From assembly GCA_947311845.1 (NCBI GenBank), contig CAMZMU010000111.1, positions 17,161,791 through 17,225,790 of the forward strand: a stretch of 64,000 nucleotides of DNA, in the 5' to 3' direction. A model generated the notes under the pieces. It saw only the letters and a list, made by a program, of their open reading frames with translations. It ran no database searches and was not told the DNA's origin. Positions within the stretch are counted from its first letter, which is position 1, and each line of letters opens with the position of its first letter. This DNA comes from Poa pratensis (taxonomy: Eukaryota; Streptophyta; Magnoliopsida; Poales; Poaceae). A program made the translations under genes and the position numbers. Below, piece by piece: positions 24,457-37,300 of this stretch.

Positions 24457-24462
24457 AATAAA
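24457..24462 (+). terminator. AATAAA polyadenylation signal of shikimate kinase
   Basis: A canonical AATAAA lies 130 bases after the stop codon, just beyond a short A-run. It is placed where a plant near-upstream element would be expected. Cleavage position is not known. Confidence 0.5.
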
Positions 24463-24775
24463 GGTGGTGATCTCGTGATATGAGAATATCTTTGTGCTGA
24501 AACATCATTGTCTTGGGCCCCTGGGGTACTCCGGACTCGGGTGAACATCTGAAGTCTCAACAAACGCAGCATCAAGTATGACCAGGTTTCAGAAAACAAA
24601 ATGTTAATTGTCACCCTCCTGGCCTCCGTGGACTGGGCAAGCTCAAATGTTGGTGCCCAGCCAGCATCAATGGTTGGTAAGACAATCCTTCAATAGAGCG
24701 GATCAAATGAGTACGGGACCAGACAATTTAGGAGGAGGCATCGTCGCCCAAATACGGCTGGGTAGAGCGGGCTAA

Positions 24776-25684
24776 GGCCAACGGCCACCCCAAATTGGAG
24801 ATCTAATGTGTCCGTTTTGCTCCGTTTGGGTAGTCCGCGGACCGAATTATGCATGGTGTCCGATTTGAGGTGGGGAGCAAACCCAACACACACCCCAAAA
24901 TTAAAAAATAAATAAACGAAATTTAAATAACAAAAAGATAAACGAAATTTAAAATAATTTACATATATTTGAGGCCACCACATTGTTCACAAAATAATCC
25001 TAAAAAAAAATGTAGCACTATTGCTACTGGGCTGTGGGAGAGGTGATGCCGCCGTCGGTGGCTTCGTCGCGTGCCGCCTCCCGCCTAATCAGAGTCGTCC
25101 TCAATCTTGATGACGACGTGCGGCTAGTAGGCCGCGGGTGGCGCCGGAGGCCAGGTTGGGCCCCCAGGACACGCCGGAGTAGGCGCCCAATTCTGCGCCG
25201 TCTCGCGCTCTAGCAACGGCTCGGCCTCGCGCCAGAAGAGGCGCCACCTCCACTGACACGTTGACCTGCTCACGGCGGCGGCATGGAGGAGGGCGGCGTC
25301 CGGACAGCGTCGTGGCGGCCGCCGCGCCGGAATCACGCCCGAATCCTCATGGTGCGCGGGCTAGGGTTTTGGCGCGAATGAGCTAGGGTTTGGAGCGAGT
25401 GGGGAAGGAGTGGAGTGAGCAGATGGGGACGCGGCGGCGGTCTCATTAAAAAGGACCAGGGTTTGGGAGCTGAAACGGCTAATGCCGCTGCCAGGTCAGG
25501 CCGTGGCGGACCCACAGCCGGACCGCGGATTGTCCGCGTGCGCGCAAAGCTGGCCCAGATTTGGGCCCAGTTTACGCCGACACAGACAAGAAAAGGTGTC
25601 CACGCAGTTTTGGGTGCCCCGTTGGATCGTGCCCCTTGTCCGCTCGGACAGATTCGGACGGAGGGTGGACCGTTGGAGTTGGCC
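24776..25684. mobile_element. PIF/Harbinger-like non-autonomous element
   Basis: Ends GGCCAACGGCC (left) and the complement of CCGTTGGAGTTGGCC (right) are imperfect inverted repeats. They are flanked by the 3-bp repeat TAA at 24773-24775 and 25685-25687, the usual TWA duplication of this superfamily. The interior has a GC-rich patch (25020-25460) with open frames on both strands but no recognisable transposase, so it may be an internally deleted or gene-capturing copy. Confidence 0.6.
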
Positions 25685-25689
25685 TAAGG

Positions 25690-27170
25690 GCAAGTGGAGA
25701 CACCAATTTCGCAAAAATTTATTCCCCCAATACTCTACTTAAGCTCACTTCGTGACCCCACCAAGCTAGAGTGGAAGTAGCACTAGTTGGCTCAGTTTGT
25801 GGCTGCTGATTTGTGTCGATTGAACTAGTTTGTGTCATCATAATCTAATGTGAAGAAATAGTCAAACAGAGGGTAATAAAATAAGTAAAGCTGGTTAGAC
25901 ATGCGTCATGCGCGGCCACCTACATATGCGCAAGAGGGGCGCATGGCCGCTGGAGGGAGGGAGGCGTCACGGAGATGAGATGCCGCAACAGATCATTGCC
26001 GCGCTTGCTGCTCTCGAGTCTTGACAGGGTTCCACAGAAAAAGATTGGGAAGCTAGTTTCCTTTTTTTTCATATGCCCGCCACAATCGCTCTGTTCCACT
26101 GCCGACCAATAAAACTAGCGCAATATGCTTTTGGCGTTGTTGCACGGCGTGGCTTTGCGGTGTATCCATGTGCTTTTGTCTGGGACGGGCGTAATATGTA
26201 AATGTGTATCATTTTTTTGATAGATTTTTTTTGTCTATCAGTCTATGCCTTTGGTCCTACGTCTTAATAACGTAGGTAATTGCAACGGCGAGTCCAGGAA
26301 TAAATTGGAGGGTGGGCTGAAACTTAACAACGAGTAAACTAAATGACTTCTTCCGAATAAAATAAGCCAATATGCAAACATGAAATTATTTACGACAAAA
26401 TACCAGAAGTTTTCAGGTTAAAAGCATACAAATCACACACTTATACAAATTTTCAGCCAGTATTCTTTCTCTTCATTTTTACAAATCTGGAAACATATTG
26501 CAAATAGATAAATTAATCGAGCTAGTAACTACAAATTTGCAATAGAGAGATAGCAAAATAATCTGAGGATTGGACAAATAATAGTGTTGCACAACGCCGC
26601 CGATTGCCGATGCTGCGATGCGCCTAGGCATCCAGGCGGGAGCTTCTCTCTCCGGTGCACAGCGACTTCCGGCAGGCCGGTGCGCTCCTCCAGCCGCCGC
26701 CCAAATTTCTCGCCGGCTGCCGCTAGGGTTTGGCGGTTGGGTGCGTCCGCCGTCCGCGTCGCCTTCTGGTGGTGCGGCGCTCCGCCAGATCCCCAGCTTC
26801 CTTCGCGGCGACGGTGGCTCCTCGTTCGCCGCCTCGCCGGTCTGCTGGTCCCTGCGTGGCCGCCACTCGCTTGTGCTCTGCTTTGCTTCAGATAAGTTGC
26901 TTCGCGTGAAAGAGTAGAGCTGTGCTGCCTGTGCGATGCGCCGATGTGAGTTTGCCTGTGCGCTGCTTGCTAGTTGGGCTGGAATTAACTCAGTTAATGG
27001 GCCTGGTGCAAGATTAGTAGTAGTAAATTTTGTTTTTGTTTTTTTGGAGGGCAGACTGAAGCCTGTTAAAGCGTGCCTACTGGACTCGCCTTTGGGTAAT
27101 TGTATAAAAAGTCGACACGAATGCCCGGTTTATGCAGTCGCTGAGGGCGATGCATAGGGCATGACATGGA
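25690..27170. other. Intergenic DNA; GC-rich patch, no gene assigned
   Basis: AT-rich to mixed DNA. The GC-rich stretch at 26590-26900 has overlapping open frames on one strand rich in Arg, Pro and Ser, without a recognisable domain. I see no splice-supported gene. Confidence 0.35.
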
Positions 27171-27185
27171 CACACCATCCACATG

Positions 27186-28741
27186 TTTTTTTAAACGAGG
27201 CAAAAGTTTTGCCTTTTATATTGATAAAGTAGAAACAAACATGTAGGACAAGGCCTAAAAAAAAGTTACAACTCGATCCATGCCGGCCCTGAGGCCGCGC
27301 CCCACACGGGTCGACGACCAAGTTGCCCAAGCAACCAAAGCCAACACCAAGACTCCTCAACGCAACACGGCGGAGGTGAGAGTCCAGAGCCGCCGCTCCG
27401 ACATCCATGCCGGCCCCAAAACCACGCCCCACACGGGTCGACGACCAAGATGCCCAAGCGACCAAAGCCGACACCAAAGACCTCGACGCAACATGGCGGA
27501 GGTGACCTCGACGCCTCACAGCGGAGGCGAAGCATCCGGAGCCGCCGCTCCGACATCCCCGCCAGCCCCAAGGCTGCACCCCAAACAAGCCGACGACCAA
27601 GACGTCCAAGCGACCAAAGTCGACGCTCCACCACCTCAACGCAGCACGACGGAGGTGAAACCCGGAGCCGTCGCTCCGGCATCCACGCCGGCCCCAGGGC
27701 CGCGCACCCCCAAGCCGAAGACGAAGACTCGTCGCCGCCAGCCACCAGCACTCCACAAGTCCCGTTGGTCGGTGGAACATCCAAGGCGAGGCCCCAAGAG
27801 GCAAGCGACGCAAGAGCGCCGCCCTCGCCCGATCCCGCGAGGGATCTGGGGTTTCCCCGGAGAACCCGGCGTGGAGAAGCGAGAGCACCACCTCGACGAC
27901 GCCTTCAAGAAGGACGTGGCGCCCGAGGGCGTCGCCGTCGTCGGCCCCGGCCGACGGCCCGGACTAGGTTTTCGCCCGGCGATGTGCCGCAAACCCCACC
28001 GACCGCCCATCGGGGACAGACCAGACCATCATCTCCGCGTGCCGGAACCACCGTGTCACCTCATACCACGGCAGGCGGCATGCCGACCACGGCCGACCCG
28101 CAACCGCAACTCCGGGGCCGCCGTCCCGGCTTTCCTCGTCCCTGACCTCACCCCTGTCACAGCAAGGGGCGCAACGCCGTCGCCGCCCTCACCTCCTCCT
28201 CACCGCAGCAGCCGCGCCCTACACTGGCCCTCGCGGCCCAGATGCGGCCCGCACAGGCCCATCGAATCTAGCGCCGCCGCCGTCCAGCATGCCCTCCAGC
28301 CGCGCCCCGCACCGCACGGTGCACCGCCACCGCGGGGCCACAACCAAGCGCACGCCCGCGCCGCCGCGACCCCGGCGAGGCCGACCCGCCACCCGCATAG
28401 CCAGGCCCGCCCCCGATCCACGCACAAGGGCCCCGGATCCGCCACCCCGCATCCGCTGCTGTTCCGGAGCCGCCGCTTCGGCTTGCCAGCGCCGGCGAGG
28501 CGCTGTCGCCGTCCCAGTCGAAACCGGCGCCCACCTGCGCGAAAACGGCGAGAGAAAACCACCCCCGGCGCCAGTTGTGTGGCGGCGGGGAGGCCGCCAC
28601 CGCCGCGGCGCGGAGGCCGGCGGCGACAGCGGCGGGGAGGGGCGTGGAGGGGAGGGTTGGCGGCGGCGCGGCGGTGTCGCCCCCGGTGTCGCCTGGGAGC
28701 GACACGGGGGGATTCTATGCTGACTCTAAGGTGCAGAACAT
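27186..28741 (-). mobile_element. GC-rich non-LTR retroposon A, with 15-bp TSD
   Basis: The 15-base word CACACCATCCACATG occurs exactly at 27171-27185 and 28742-28756 as the target-site duplication. The element starts on the plus strand with a T-run followed by AAACGAGGCAAAAGTTTTGCC, so it is a minus-strand copy with a poly-A tail at 27186. The 3' end resembles LINE tails. It carries no reverse transcriptase, so it is non-autonomous. The interior is very GC-rich with long low-complexity open frames on both strands, which I do not call as genes. Confidence 0.85.
27279..27745. repeat. Degenerate tandem repeat in retroposon A, about 3.5 copies
   Basis: Units begin near 27279, 27410, 27560 and 27687, each about 127-150 bp. 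They share TGCCGGCCC, CACACGGGTCGACGACCAAG, CAAGCGACCAAAGCCGACAC-type words, GGCGGAGGTGA, and a closing GAGCCGCCGCTCCGACATCC hairpin word. Confidence 0.75.
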
Positions 28742-28773
28742 CACACCATCCACATGTGATCCATACTGCTCAT

Positions 28774-29055
28774 GCCCTGTTAGTTTTTAGAGTTTTTTTG
28801 GGGATTGATGTGGATTATTCCGATCAAACCCCAAATCCCCATATATCCCCGAAAGTCTTTGTTTCTAGTGTATTTGAACGGTTTTATCTTCAGATTTTGC
28901 CAGAATTCTCCAGACTCTAGTGTATTTTCTTCAATACACAAAACACTACACCTCCCTAGTAAATTGGTGATTAATGGGATTTGATGAGGTTTCACCCAAT
29001 CCCTGCCGGGATTATCCCCATTAATCCCCACAAAAAATCTAGAAACAAACAGGGC
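28774..29055. mobile_element. MITE with GCCCTGTTAGTTT ends
   Basis: GCCCTGTTAGTTTTTAGA at the left mirrors the right end TCTAGAAACAAACAGGGC. The inverted repeat extends through GGGGATTGATG / CATTAATCCCC. The 5-bp repeat CTCAT lies at 28769-28773 and 29056-29060. Non-coding, 282 bp. The superfamily is uncertain. Confidence 0.7.
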
Positions 29056-29061
29056 CTCATC

Positions 29062-31690
29062 ATTAATTTCTAAGCAATGCATTCAAAATAAGCTGCTTTC
29101 GCAGCAATATTATCTCCAGCCATACAAATTGCTCTAACCAACAATTCAAGAATTACATTTTCCCATAACAAAACAGTACCATCTAAAATAGGAACTTTGT
29201 GTGAAAGTGTTTGATAAGCAGGTGCAATGATTTTTTTTTTGAAACCGAAGGCAAAAACTTTGCCTTATCCATTTATTAAGCAGAAGGTGCCCGGTTTATT
29301 ATCGGAAGAAACCGGGCGAAAACCATAACAACACAACCCCACGGGGCAAAGCCCACACAACCTCGAGAACCACTAGAGCAAGCTTGAAACACCACTCCGC
29401 AAAGAGCCGGTCAGCCACGCACCCTTGCCGGAGAGAAGAAGTCGTAACTGCTATGGGAGGAGCAGATACGGGACGCTCCAACATAGATGAAAGCGACCAG
29501 CCCACCAGGAGCCCCGACGACGACCAACACCGTGAGCAACCTTGTCGCCCACACGACACAAAGTTGGAGTACCCGCGATGTTGCAGAATTCCCGGAGCCG
29601 CCGCCCCGACATCCACCTCTCCGTCACGCCCTGCGCAATCCACCTGTACCACCTTCCGGGGCCGCCGCCCCGACATGCCACCGCTCGCACCCGAGCTGCA
29701 ACGCCGCACGACCTAGCTGCTTGCAGTCAAAATTGCACAGAGCAACTACCCGCGGACCACGGCCGCCACACCACGTCCGAGGCCGCTGCCTCGACATACT
29801 GAAGATCGCCCCTCTCTGGGACGCATCGACTGAGCCGACAAACTCGCTGCACCCACAGCTCAAGATATGTGACCTAGGCCATGACGAGTTGCGGCCCTGC
29901 CTCATAGCGCCACCACTCGCGATGGTCCCCGAGGCCGCCGCCTCGGCACACAAGCACAACCTCTCGGGGATGCCACCCCGACATCCACCGCACCGTCGAC
30001 GAGAGAGACGAGCCAAGCAGGTAATTGTAGACTCTCAAAAGCGATGCCTCCAAGGAGGTAGTGACGTAACCGACACCATCGCCTGCTTCGGCAAGCCAAA
30101 GCATTGGATTTCTCCCGGTGAGTCACAACCCCACGAGGGCGAGACCGGAGCTCTACGACAACGCCTCCAAGAAGGCACACGATGCCGGGGCGCCGCCGCT
30201 GTCGGCCTCGACCTTTTGGTCGAGGCAAGGCTTTCACCTAGAGCTCTGTCACATCCTCGCAAAAGGGGTAAACGTCCGGGCATCTCAGCGACTAGCGCCA
30301 AGGGCACCGATACAAGCAGCCCGCAGCACGATCAACTCTCTCATGGAATCCGCCAAGCTCCTCCTCGTGAAGCACCTGTGGCAACACCTCCCTCTGCTAT
30401 AGACGCCAACACGCAGTCCTTCGGGGTAACAGAACGGCGTGAAGCCATCCGCAGCCAGCATGGACTCCTCGCCGGTGAGACCACCGACGGCATCTCCGGG
30501 GCCGCCGCCCTCCAAGCCCCTGTCCGGCCGCCAACGCGTCGGAGTCTCCACCATCTCGCAGGGTCGTGCGCCGTTGAGGCCCGGCAGGCCTAGATGGGCC
30601 AGATCGGGCCCTGCAGATCGACCGAGCACGAAGCCGGTCATCCCGCACCGAGGATCCCAGCGCGTCGCCAACGCCACCACCAGAAGGTCCCCGCTGGCCT
30701 CCATCACCACCCAAGCCCGCCGGCTCGGCATCCTCTAGCCCGGAACGTCGCCGCCCCTATGGGCCGGCCTCCACCAGCGAGACACGAAGACCCCCCCCCC
30801 CCCCGACCACCCTTTTGGCAGCGGGGGGCGCCGCCACCGCCGTGGCCGAGGCCAGCGACGACAGCGGCAGGGGGCACCGGACGGGGAGAGGCCCGGCGGC
30901 GCGACGCTTTTCTCCCCTGGCGCCGCTGGGGGAGCGACGCGAGGGGTTGAGGAGTGTTTTTCCCTGAGGTTAGCAGCCGTTATTTTAACTAGATTAGCAG
31001 GTGCAATGAATCACTTACATGAGTTAACAGTTTTAGGGCAAATGCTAACAACCTTTGGAGTGTAGCCCAATACAGGCTCATCTCATGCAAGTTCTTGAAC
31101 CAAGTAATTGGTCCCAGCATCGAATAGTTTGCTTCTAGCTTAACACATCCGATACAAAATCTATGTTAAGATAGTAGAGACCCGAAAATGTACCTAAAAT
31201 TATTATTAAAGACCCAAAAATGGAAAATGGACCAATTCTATAATTATGCTCATTTGAAAAATTAGATATTTATGTTAGGAGAGCAGTTTGTCATCTATGT
31301 TAAAATGACAGGCACCATATATATTCGGGAAGCTTGTTGTAAGATCACGCTTTAAATTAGTATCAGACACCCAAAAAAGAAGGAAAGAGGAGTACTTTAA
31401 AATTATGCTGATCTCAATACTTTGACATTTATGTTAGCAAAGCAATTTAACATGCATGATGTCCAAATAATAATATAATAAGTACCTATTCAGGAAACTT
31501 AATGTACGATCAAACTCCTGAAAAGAGGACTGGAATATTTTGTTCAAGAAATCAGAGGAGACAAAGCCATGGCTAAGTGTGACCGGCCTGGCTGCACTTG
31601 GCTGATTTATACACCAAAAACCACAAGGACAAGGTATATCAGAGTTTTTGATTATCAGCTCGAGCTTCTTAGAAGTAAAGTAACCCTGAA
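29062..31690 (-). pseudogene. Relic of an unidentified multi-exon gene, split by retroposon B
   Basis: With retroposon B removed, one minus-strand frame runs from about 31135 to 31010 and continues across the insertion point into 29216-29075. Visible pieces are SKLFDAGTNYLVQELA, DEPVLGYTPKVVSICPKTVN, FIAPAYQTLSHKVPILDG and MAGDNIAAKAAYFECIA. Two TGA stops interrupt it, and a TAG ends it next to the MITE at 29055. A separate open stretch at about 31490-31687, after an AG acceptor, reads GYFTSKKLELIIKNSDIPC and QPSAARPVTLSHGFVSSDF. I do not recognise the protein. The composition is non-repetitive and looks like genuine coding sequence of a host gene, now dead. Confidence 0.5.
29231..30995 (-). 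mobile_element. GC-rich non-LTR retroposon B, with 14-bp TSD
   Basis: AGCAGGTGCAATGA is repeated exactly at 29217-29230 and 30996-31009. The plus strand opens with a T-run, then GAAACCGAAGGCAAAAACTT, the complement of a 3' tail like that of retroposon A. The 5' end on the minus strand has GCGTCGCTCCC, as in A. Both copies carry CCGCCGC(T/C)CCGACATCC words. No reverse transcriptase is present. A C-run of 14 lies at 30791-30804. Long open frames here are low-complexity and not called. Confidence 0.85.
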
Positions 31691-31779
31691 AGTATAGTTG
31701 CAGTTTGTTTGGACAAGATAAATATATTTCAGAACTTCTATGTTTGCTTTAATGCATTGAAGTTAAGCTTCAAAGCTGG

Positions 31780-34344
31780 TGAAAGAACGAGGATGTCGCC
31801 TAGAGGGGGTGAATAGGCGTTTTAAAATAATTACGGTTTAGGCTTGAATAAATGCGGAATAAAACTAGCGTTTAATTTATCAAGCACAAAACCTAAACAA
31901 GCTAGGTTCACCTATGTGCACCAACAACTTATGCTAAGCAAGAATAACAACTAAGTGATAGCAATATAGATAACTTCAAGCTCGATGGCTATCACAAAGG
32001 TAAATGCATAAGTAAAGGTTTGGGTATAGAAGTAACCGCAAAGTGGACACGAGGAGATGTTTCCCATAGTTCCTTCCCAATGGAAGTACGTCTACGTTGG
32101 AGGGGTGTGGAGCCTCCTAGGCACTCCAATAGCACCGATGTGCTCACCCTATTCTCCGTGAGCTTCACCCGTGAGGGATTGGCTCGTTCCACTATGAGGT
32201 CGACTTGAAGGCGTTGACCAAACCGATACACAAAGGTCGGGAACTCCACAATGAGTTGGAGCCTCCCAACAATGCCTCGGACTTCCTCCGAGACTCACAA
32301 AGGCACCTAGGGTTACAACAACCCAAGATGCAAGGAGAACCACAAAGAGTAATGAGCTTCTCAAACTTCACCTCCACGAATCACCGTGGAGAACTCAAAC
32401 CGATGCACCTAATGCAATGGCAAGAACACAAGAAGTGCTCAAAGCAATCTCTCTCAAATCCCACCAAAGCAACTAATGCTATGGAGGAAGATGAGAGGAA
32501 GAGCAAGGAAGCAACAAATGAATCCCAAGATCTAGATCCAATATGCTCCCCTCACTTAGAGGAGAGATTGATTGGTGGAGATGTAGATCTAGATCTCCTC
32601 TCTTGTTTCCCTCAAGAATGAGCAAGAATCATTGGAGGGATTGAGAGAAAGCAAGCTTTTGGAGGTCAACAATGGAGGGCAAAACTTGCAAGAAAGGTTG
32701 GGGAACCATTGGGGAAGAAGGCCCCTTAAATAGGTCACCCAAATATCCAACCGTTGGGTGCAGATTCGCGCCGGGGCGGTACTACCGCTAGACCCGGCGG
32801 TACTACCGCCCCCCTAGGAAGTTAGGACAAGAAAACGGGCAGAAAACGGGCTCCAGGCAGCGGTACTACGCCCCGGGCAGCGGTACTACCGCCCCGGCGG
32901 TACTACCGCTTCCGGTACCGCTGAAAATGGCCTCTGTTAGCCCCGGCGGTACCTCGGGCGGTACCGCGGCGGTACTACCGCCCCATGTAAAACAGCAGAA
33001 CACCAAATACGAAAACGGACATATCTTGATCATCCGGACTCCGTTTTCGATGTTCTTGGGCTCGTTGGAATCGCAACGAAGAGCTTTATAAGAACATGCA
33101 GAGAAACATCATAGTCCAACATGGGAGGATAAAACAATAAGTATAAAGGTAAACCTTCTTTATTAAAGAACAACCGGTAAATCCTCCGACAACAAAACTC
33201 AACAAGATAATCATCAAGACTCCGTTTTCTATGATCTTTTGCTTGTTTCGAAGATAATCACAAGCCCTACAAGATCATGCATATACACATCATAGTCTAT
33301 CATGCGAGGAAGAAACCACAAGTGGAGAGTTTGACCTCTCTTAGAAAAGACAAACCGGTAAAACCTCAAACAACAAAAACGCAATAAGATATTCATATGA
33401 AATCCGTTTTTGATGAACAGAGCTTGGTATGGAGATGAACACAAGCTCTAAATTCTCACATGGATAAAAGCCAAATAAGAACCAAGAAAGATGATGCCAA
33501 ATATGCAAAGGTTTGAGCTCTCTCCGAACGATACGATCAAGTTACTCATTCGAGAGCCCTCTTGAAAGTGTGGCATCTATCCTATAATCCGGTCTCTTAC
33601 TAACACCATGAGACCGGTAAAATAGAAACCCTATCAAGGTCATACCTTTGCCTTGCGCAATCCACTTGAGCTAGATGATGACGATCTTGATCACCTCAAG
33701 TTGGATCACCTTTCTTGATTGCGCTCCGCTTGATGAAGACTTGTGAAATGCTCCCCCATACACAATATGGGAGAGCCACTTTTAGGAACATCTTCACTTG
33801 GCCATTATCTTGATGACGACCACCGCTTGACGTCATCCGCCATGGGCTATATGGAATCTTCCTTTTGATGCATGCCCATGGGAAGATACCTAACCCCACA
33901 TAGATACTCCACACACACACACATGTATATGGGTTAGTTCACAAAGCTATATAGACAATTGCTTACCATACCATTGGATCACAAGATCCCACATGGTACA
34001 ACATGTAGCTTTGTGTGTTGATCACTTGAATCCACTTTTGCACTTAGCCTTGATCAACTTGTATCTTTCCTTCTCTCTTCACAAAGATGATGTCTTGAAG
34101 GTGAACATGAATATCCACGCCATCATATTCTTCAAGACATGCTTGAAATATGCTCAACTCTACACATGACCATTCTTCATATAAACCCTTTAATAAGATC
34201 TTGGTCATCTTATAATCTTCTAGAGTCCAACACATGAACTCCAACCTTTTCCTATGGACAAGATCTAAGATATCAATGCAAACATTAGTCCATAAGGATT
34301 GTCATTAATTACCAAAACCACACATGGGGCACCATGCTCTTTCA
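31780..34344 (-). repeat. 3' LTR of the Sirevirus-like element
   Basis: Nearly identical to 39834-42398. By eye I count about twenty substitutions and about a dozen 1-2 base indels. A TATTTAAG-type TATA box reads on the minus strand at 32724-32732, with a cluster of GCGGTACTACCGC palindromes (32776-32985) just upstream of it in the element's orientation. Confidence 0.95.
32776..32985 (-). promoter_or_regulatory. Palindrome cluster upstream of the LTR TATA box
   Basis: GCGGTACTACCGC (6-bp arms, 1-bp spacer) occurs at 32776, 32797, 32880 and 32897. A one-base-deleted copy is at 32860, and GCGGTACC/GGTACCGC variants run to 32985. The equivalent cluster in the other LTR lies at about 40836-41040. 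The position, about 45 bp upstream of the TATA box, suggests cis-regulatory sites (inference). Confidence 0.7.
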
Positions 34345-34361
34345 ATCTCCCCCATTTTGGT
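34345..34361 (-). other. Polypurine tract
   Basis: On the minus strand CCAAAATGGGGGAGATT directly abuts the TGAAAGAGC start of the 3' LTR. This is the plus-strand DNA priming site of the element. Confidence 0.85.
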
Positions 34362-37300
34362 AATTGATGACAATCCCTTTTACGAGGGTTTATATAATGA
34401 ATTAAGCAACCATGCAAAGGAATAAGCAAGGATGCATGAGCATGAAAGGCAAATGCTTAAGAACGAAACCAAAGCATAAAACCAAATTCCCTTAAACCCT
34501 CTAAACTTCTCCCCCATTGGCATCCATTGCCGAAATGGGTGAAATTTTTAGAAGGCCAATATAATAAGAGCTCCCCCATAAAGTATGCATTTCTCAAGAT
34601 ATGAGTGAAATCAAATGCACATATTCAATGACGAATAGATTGAGGGAGATCAAATTATATTGAGGATCCAAAGATTGCAAAAGGATGATATGGTGAAAAG
34701 GGTATCAACGAATGAAACATGCAATCAAAGAACCCAAAACCAATTGAACAAAAGATTTTATGATTTGAACAAAACAATGTTTCGAGAGAAAATAGAGGAG
34801 CTCCCCAATATCATGTACTATTTAGAAATTGTATTTGAGTACCACATACACAAAGATGGAATCATCACTCCCCCATAATCCTTTGAAACACAAAACATGT
34901 GCAAGAGAGAATGTATATAAAACAAGGCATAACACTTGCAACAACATATGGTTGAGCATCAAAATGAAGACCGACAAAAAATCCAAATGCGAGAACATTT
35001 AAAAGATTTTGACTCAACCAAATGATGTGTGTGACATAGCAAAGCCCTTTTATAAGAGTACATCATAGGTGAGCATTAAGCATCACCATAGTCTCAAAGG
35101 AATGATAAGCAAGGAGCAAAGCATGTCATTTCAACACACACAACCGACAAAAATGAGTGCACAAGATCCAAAAAAAGGCAAGCACTCATAAGGCAAATAT
35201 TTTCCGGAGCCACCAAAAGATCCAAAAACATAAAAGAGGTGGACACCAAGGAAATAGGATATCAATTTGCGATGTAACATTTCTCATGTGTATAGATTTC
35301 TAAGTAGATAACAATCATATGATATACATCCACAAAGAAACATGTACACACAAAATAGTTACTAAAGAGAAGAACATGATACCCAAGAGGAAGTCATATA
35401 TACACCATTAAGATCTTTGCTTAAAAGCATAGCACATAGCTCAAATTTATCTTAAAGGATATAAATAGACTTCCAACACAAACGCATCAAAGGCATCACA
35501 AATATCCACAAGGGAAAAGTGATAGTTGGATGCTTTGAGAAGGAAACAAGTATCACAAGGAACAAAAAAATCATGCCAAGATGCAACCTACACAAGGTTG
35601 AATGCAAGAAATGTATGCATGAGGTAGATACTTGTTACCGAGATGGCATTGGTGATGTAGAAGATTTAGCAATCACGATCATCATAGCTTGGCTTCAATA
35701 AGCACATGGTGAGAGCACCTTCCTTATGAATGAGACAAGGCATCCAATGCATCTCCGAAGTACCTAAAACACAATTCAAGTACAAAATGGTCCCCAAACA
35801 TATTGGGTCCGAAGTAGTTAGGAAACTACAATACATTGGACAAACTCCACATGAATATGTGCATATGGATATGAAATTGAATTTCATGCACATCTTAGCC
35901 GATTTAGGATTCGGTGGAGTTTACCCGATATATTGGATCAAAGAAAGTAAACATGCCATAATATATACATGAAGTAAATATGCATGTCAAGACCTTCAAG
36001 AACCAAAAGAAGACACATTTGGACAAAATACAAAGAATACCAAGAAGGCACACCAAAGTGTGACATGCAAGAGAATTGTCCAAATTATATCAAAACCCAA
36101 ATCAACACATGATTGAGAAAGATACCAAAAGAAGAGATACCAAATGAAAGATATATCAAGGAATGAGATAACTAACTCCCAAAGAGAGAAAGATTCAACA
36201 AATAGACCAAACCCTCTACACTTTCTATGATGGCACAAAGTACCAAGACAAAAAGGTTTGTCTTTCCACGAGACATGTCATCGGGCTCAAACACCAATTT
36301 AAAATAGATCAAGTAGCAATTGAAGACAAATAATGTTCTAAAGCATATAGGATAGCTCCCCCAAGATTTGTGCATTATTTATGATCTTGCATTGGAATGC
36401 AAAATGCACACAAATGGGATCATCACACTCCATATATATTATTCAAACACTAGTCATGTTCAAGAAAGCAATAAGATCCAATACCAATTTAAAAATGGTG
36501 TTCTACTCAAAATAGGATAGCTCCCCCAAGAATAGTGCATTATCTTAGAAGTATGACTTTGAATGTAAATGCACAAGAATGGGATCACGGCTTTTCCTAT
36601 TTTAAGGAAAACAAAACAACATGAGTAGAGCAAGAGGATCCAAAGGTCAAGGAAGACAAAAGAAAGTTTGATCAAAACTAATCCTTGGCAATAAATAAGG
36701 CAATTAAGAGCAAAGACCAAATGTAAATATGATCAATATACTTTACCACAAATAAGATTATCACTTGTAAAGACAAGTAATGTATGGAGATAATTCTCGG
36801 TGGTAAATGACAAAGATATTCAGATCATATTCTCAAAGCAAGAGCGAATAGGCAAATATGGAACTTGTTTGAGAAACATGCCACATAGGAACAAGATAAT
36901 TTACAATATCAATTCTAAGTGGCAAAACCTCACTTGTTCACATTTTCTAGGTTCGTAATATGCACAATGCTTATTACTCCCCCATAATGTGATAATCCAT
37001 TTGTTTTCAACAAGAGGCAAACAAAAACCAAATAGAGATAGTTAATGGACATTTAGAATTCGAATTTCTCATGAGCATGACATACCACATAGAGACTAGA
37101 TAATATTGATATATCAACACTAAGTGGTATTCCTCATGTATACACATTTTTAGGATTGTGACGTGCCGAAAGCATATCACTCCCCAAAATGGGAAAGTCC
37201 ATTAAACTATCACAAGAGCCAATTAAGATAAAACAAGAAGCAATAGAGGCTCAACACAAACACACACAACCATGATGTGCAAACCAACATACACACACTA

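Noticed and set aside
26584..26917. Possible Arg/Ser-rich protein gene
   Set aside because: Two overlapping frames of similar length and no domain; composition alone explains them.
27280..28920. Long plus-strand open frame of 546 codons, and other long frames over 27.1-28.7 kb
   Set aside because: It lies inside GC-rich retroposon A, is low-complexity (Arg, Pro, Ala), overlaps long frames on the other strand and matches no domain; GC-rich repeats give such frames by chance.
29487..30593. Long plus-strand open frame of 368 codons over 29.5-30.6 kb
   Set aside because: Inside retroposon B, same low-complexity character, bounded by the element's target-site duplication.
32020..32621. Open frames repeated at 32.0-32.6 kb and 40.2-40.6 kb
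   Set aside because: They are LTR sequence present in both copies, not genes.
32776..32985. CRISPR-like array of short spaced repeats
   Set aside because: Spacing is short and irregular, the repeats are palindromic parts of an LTR in a plant genome, and no cas-like gene exists.
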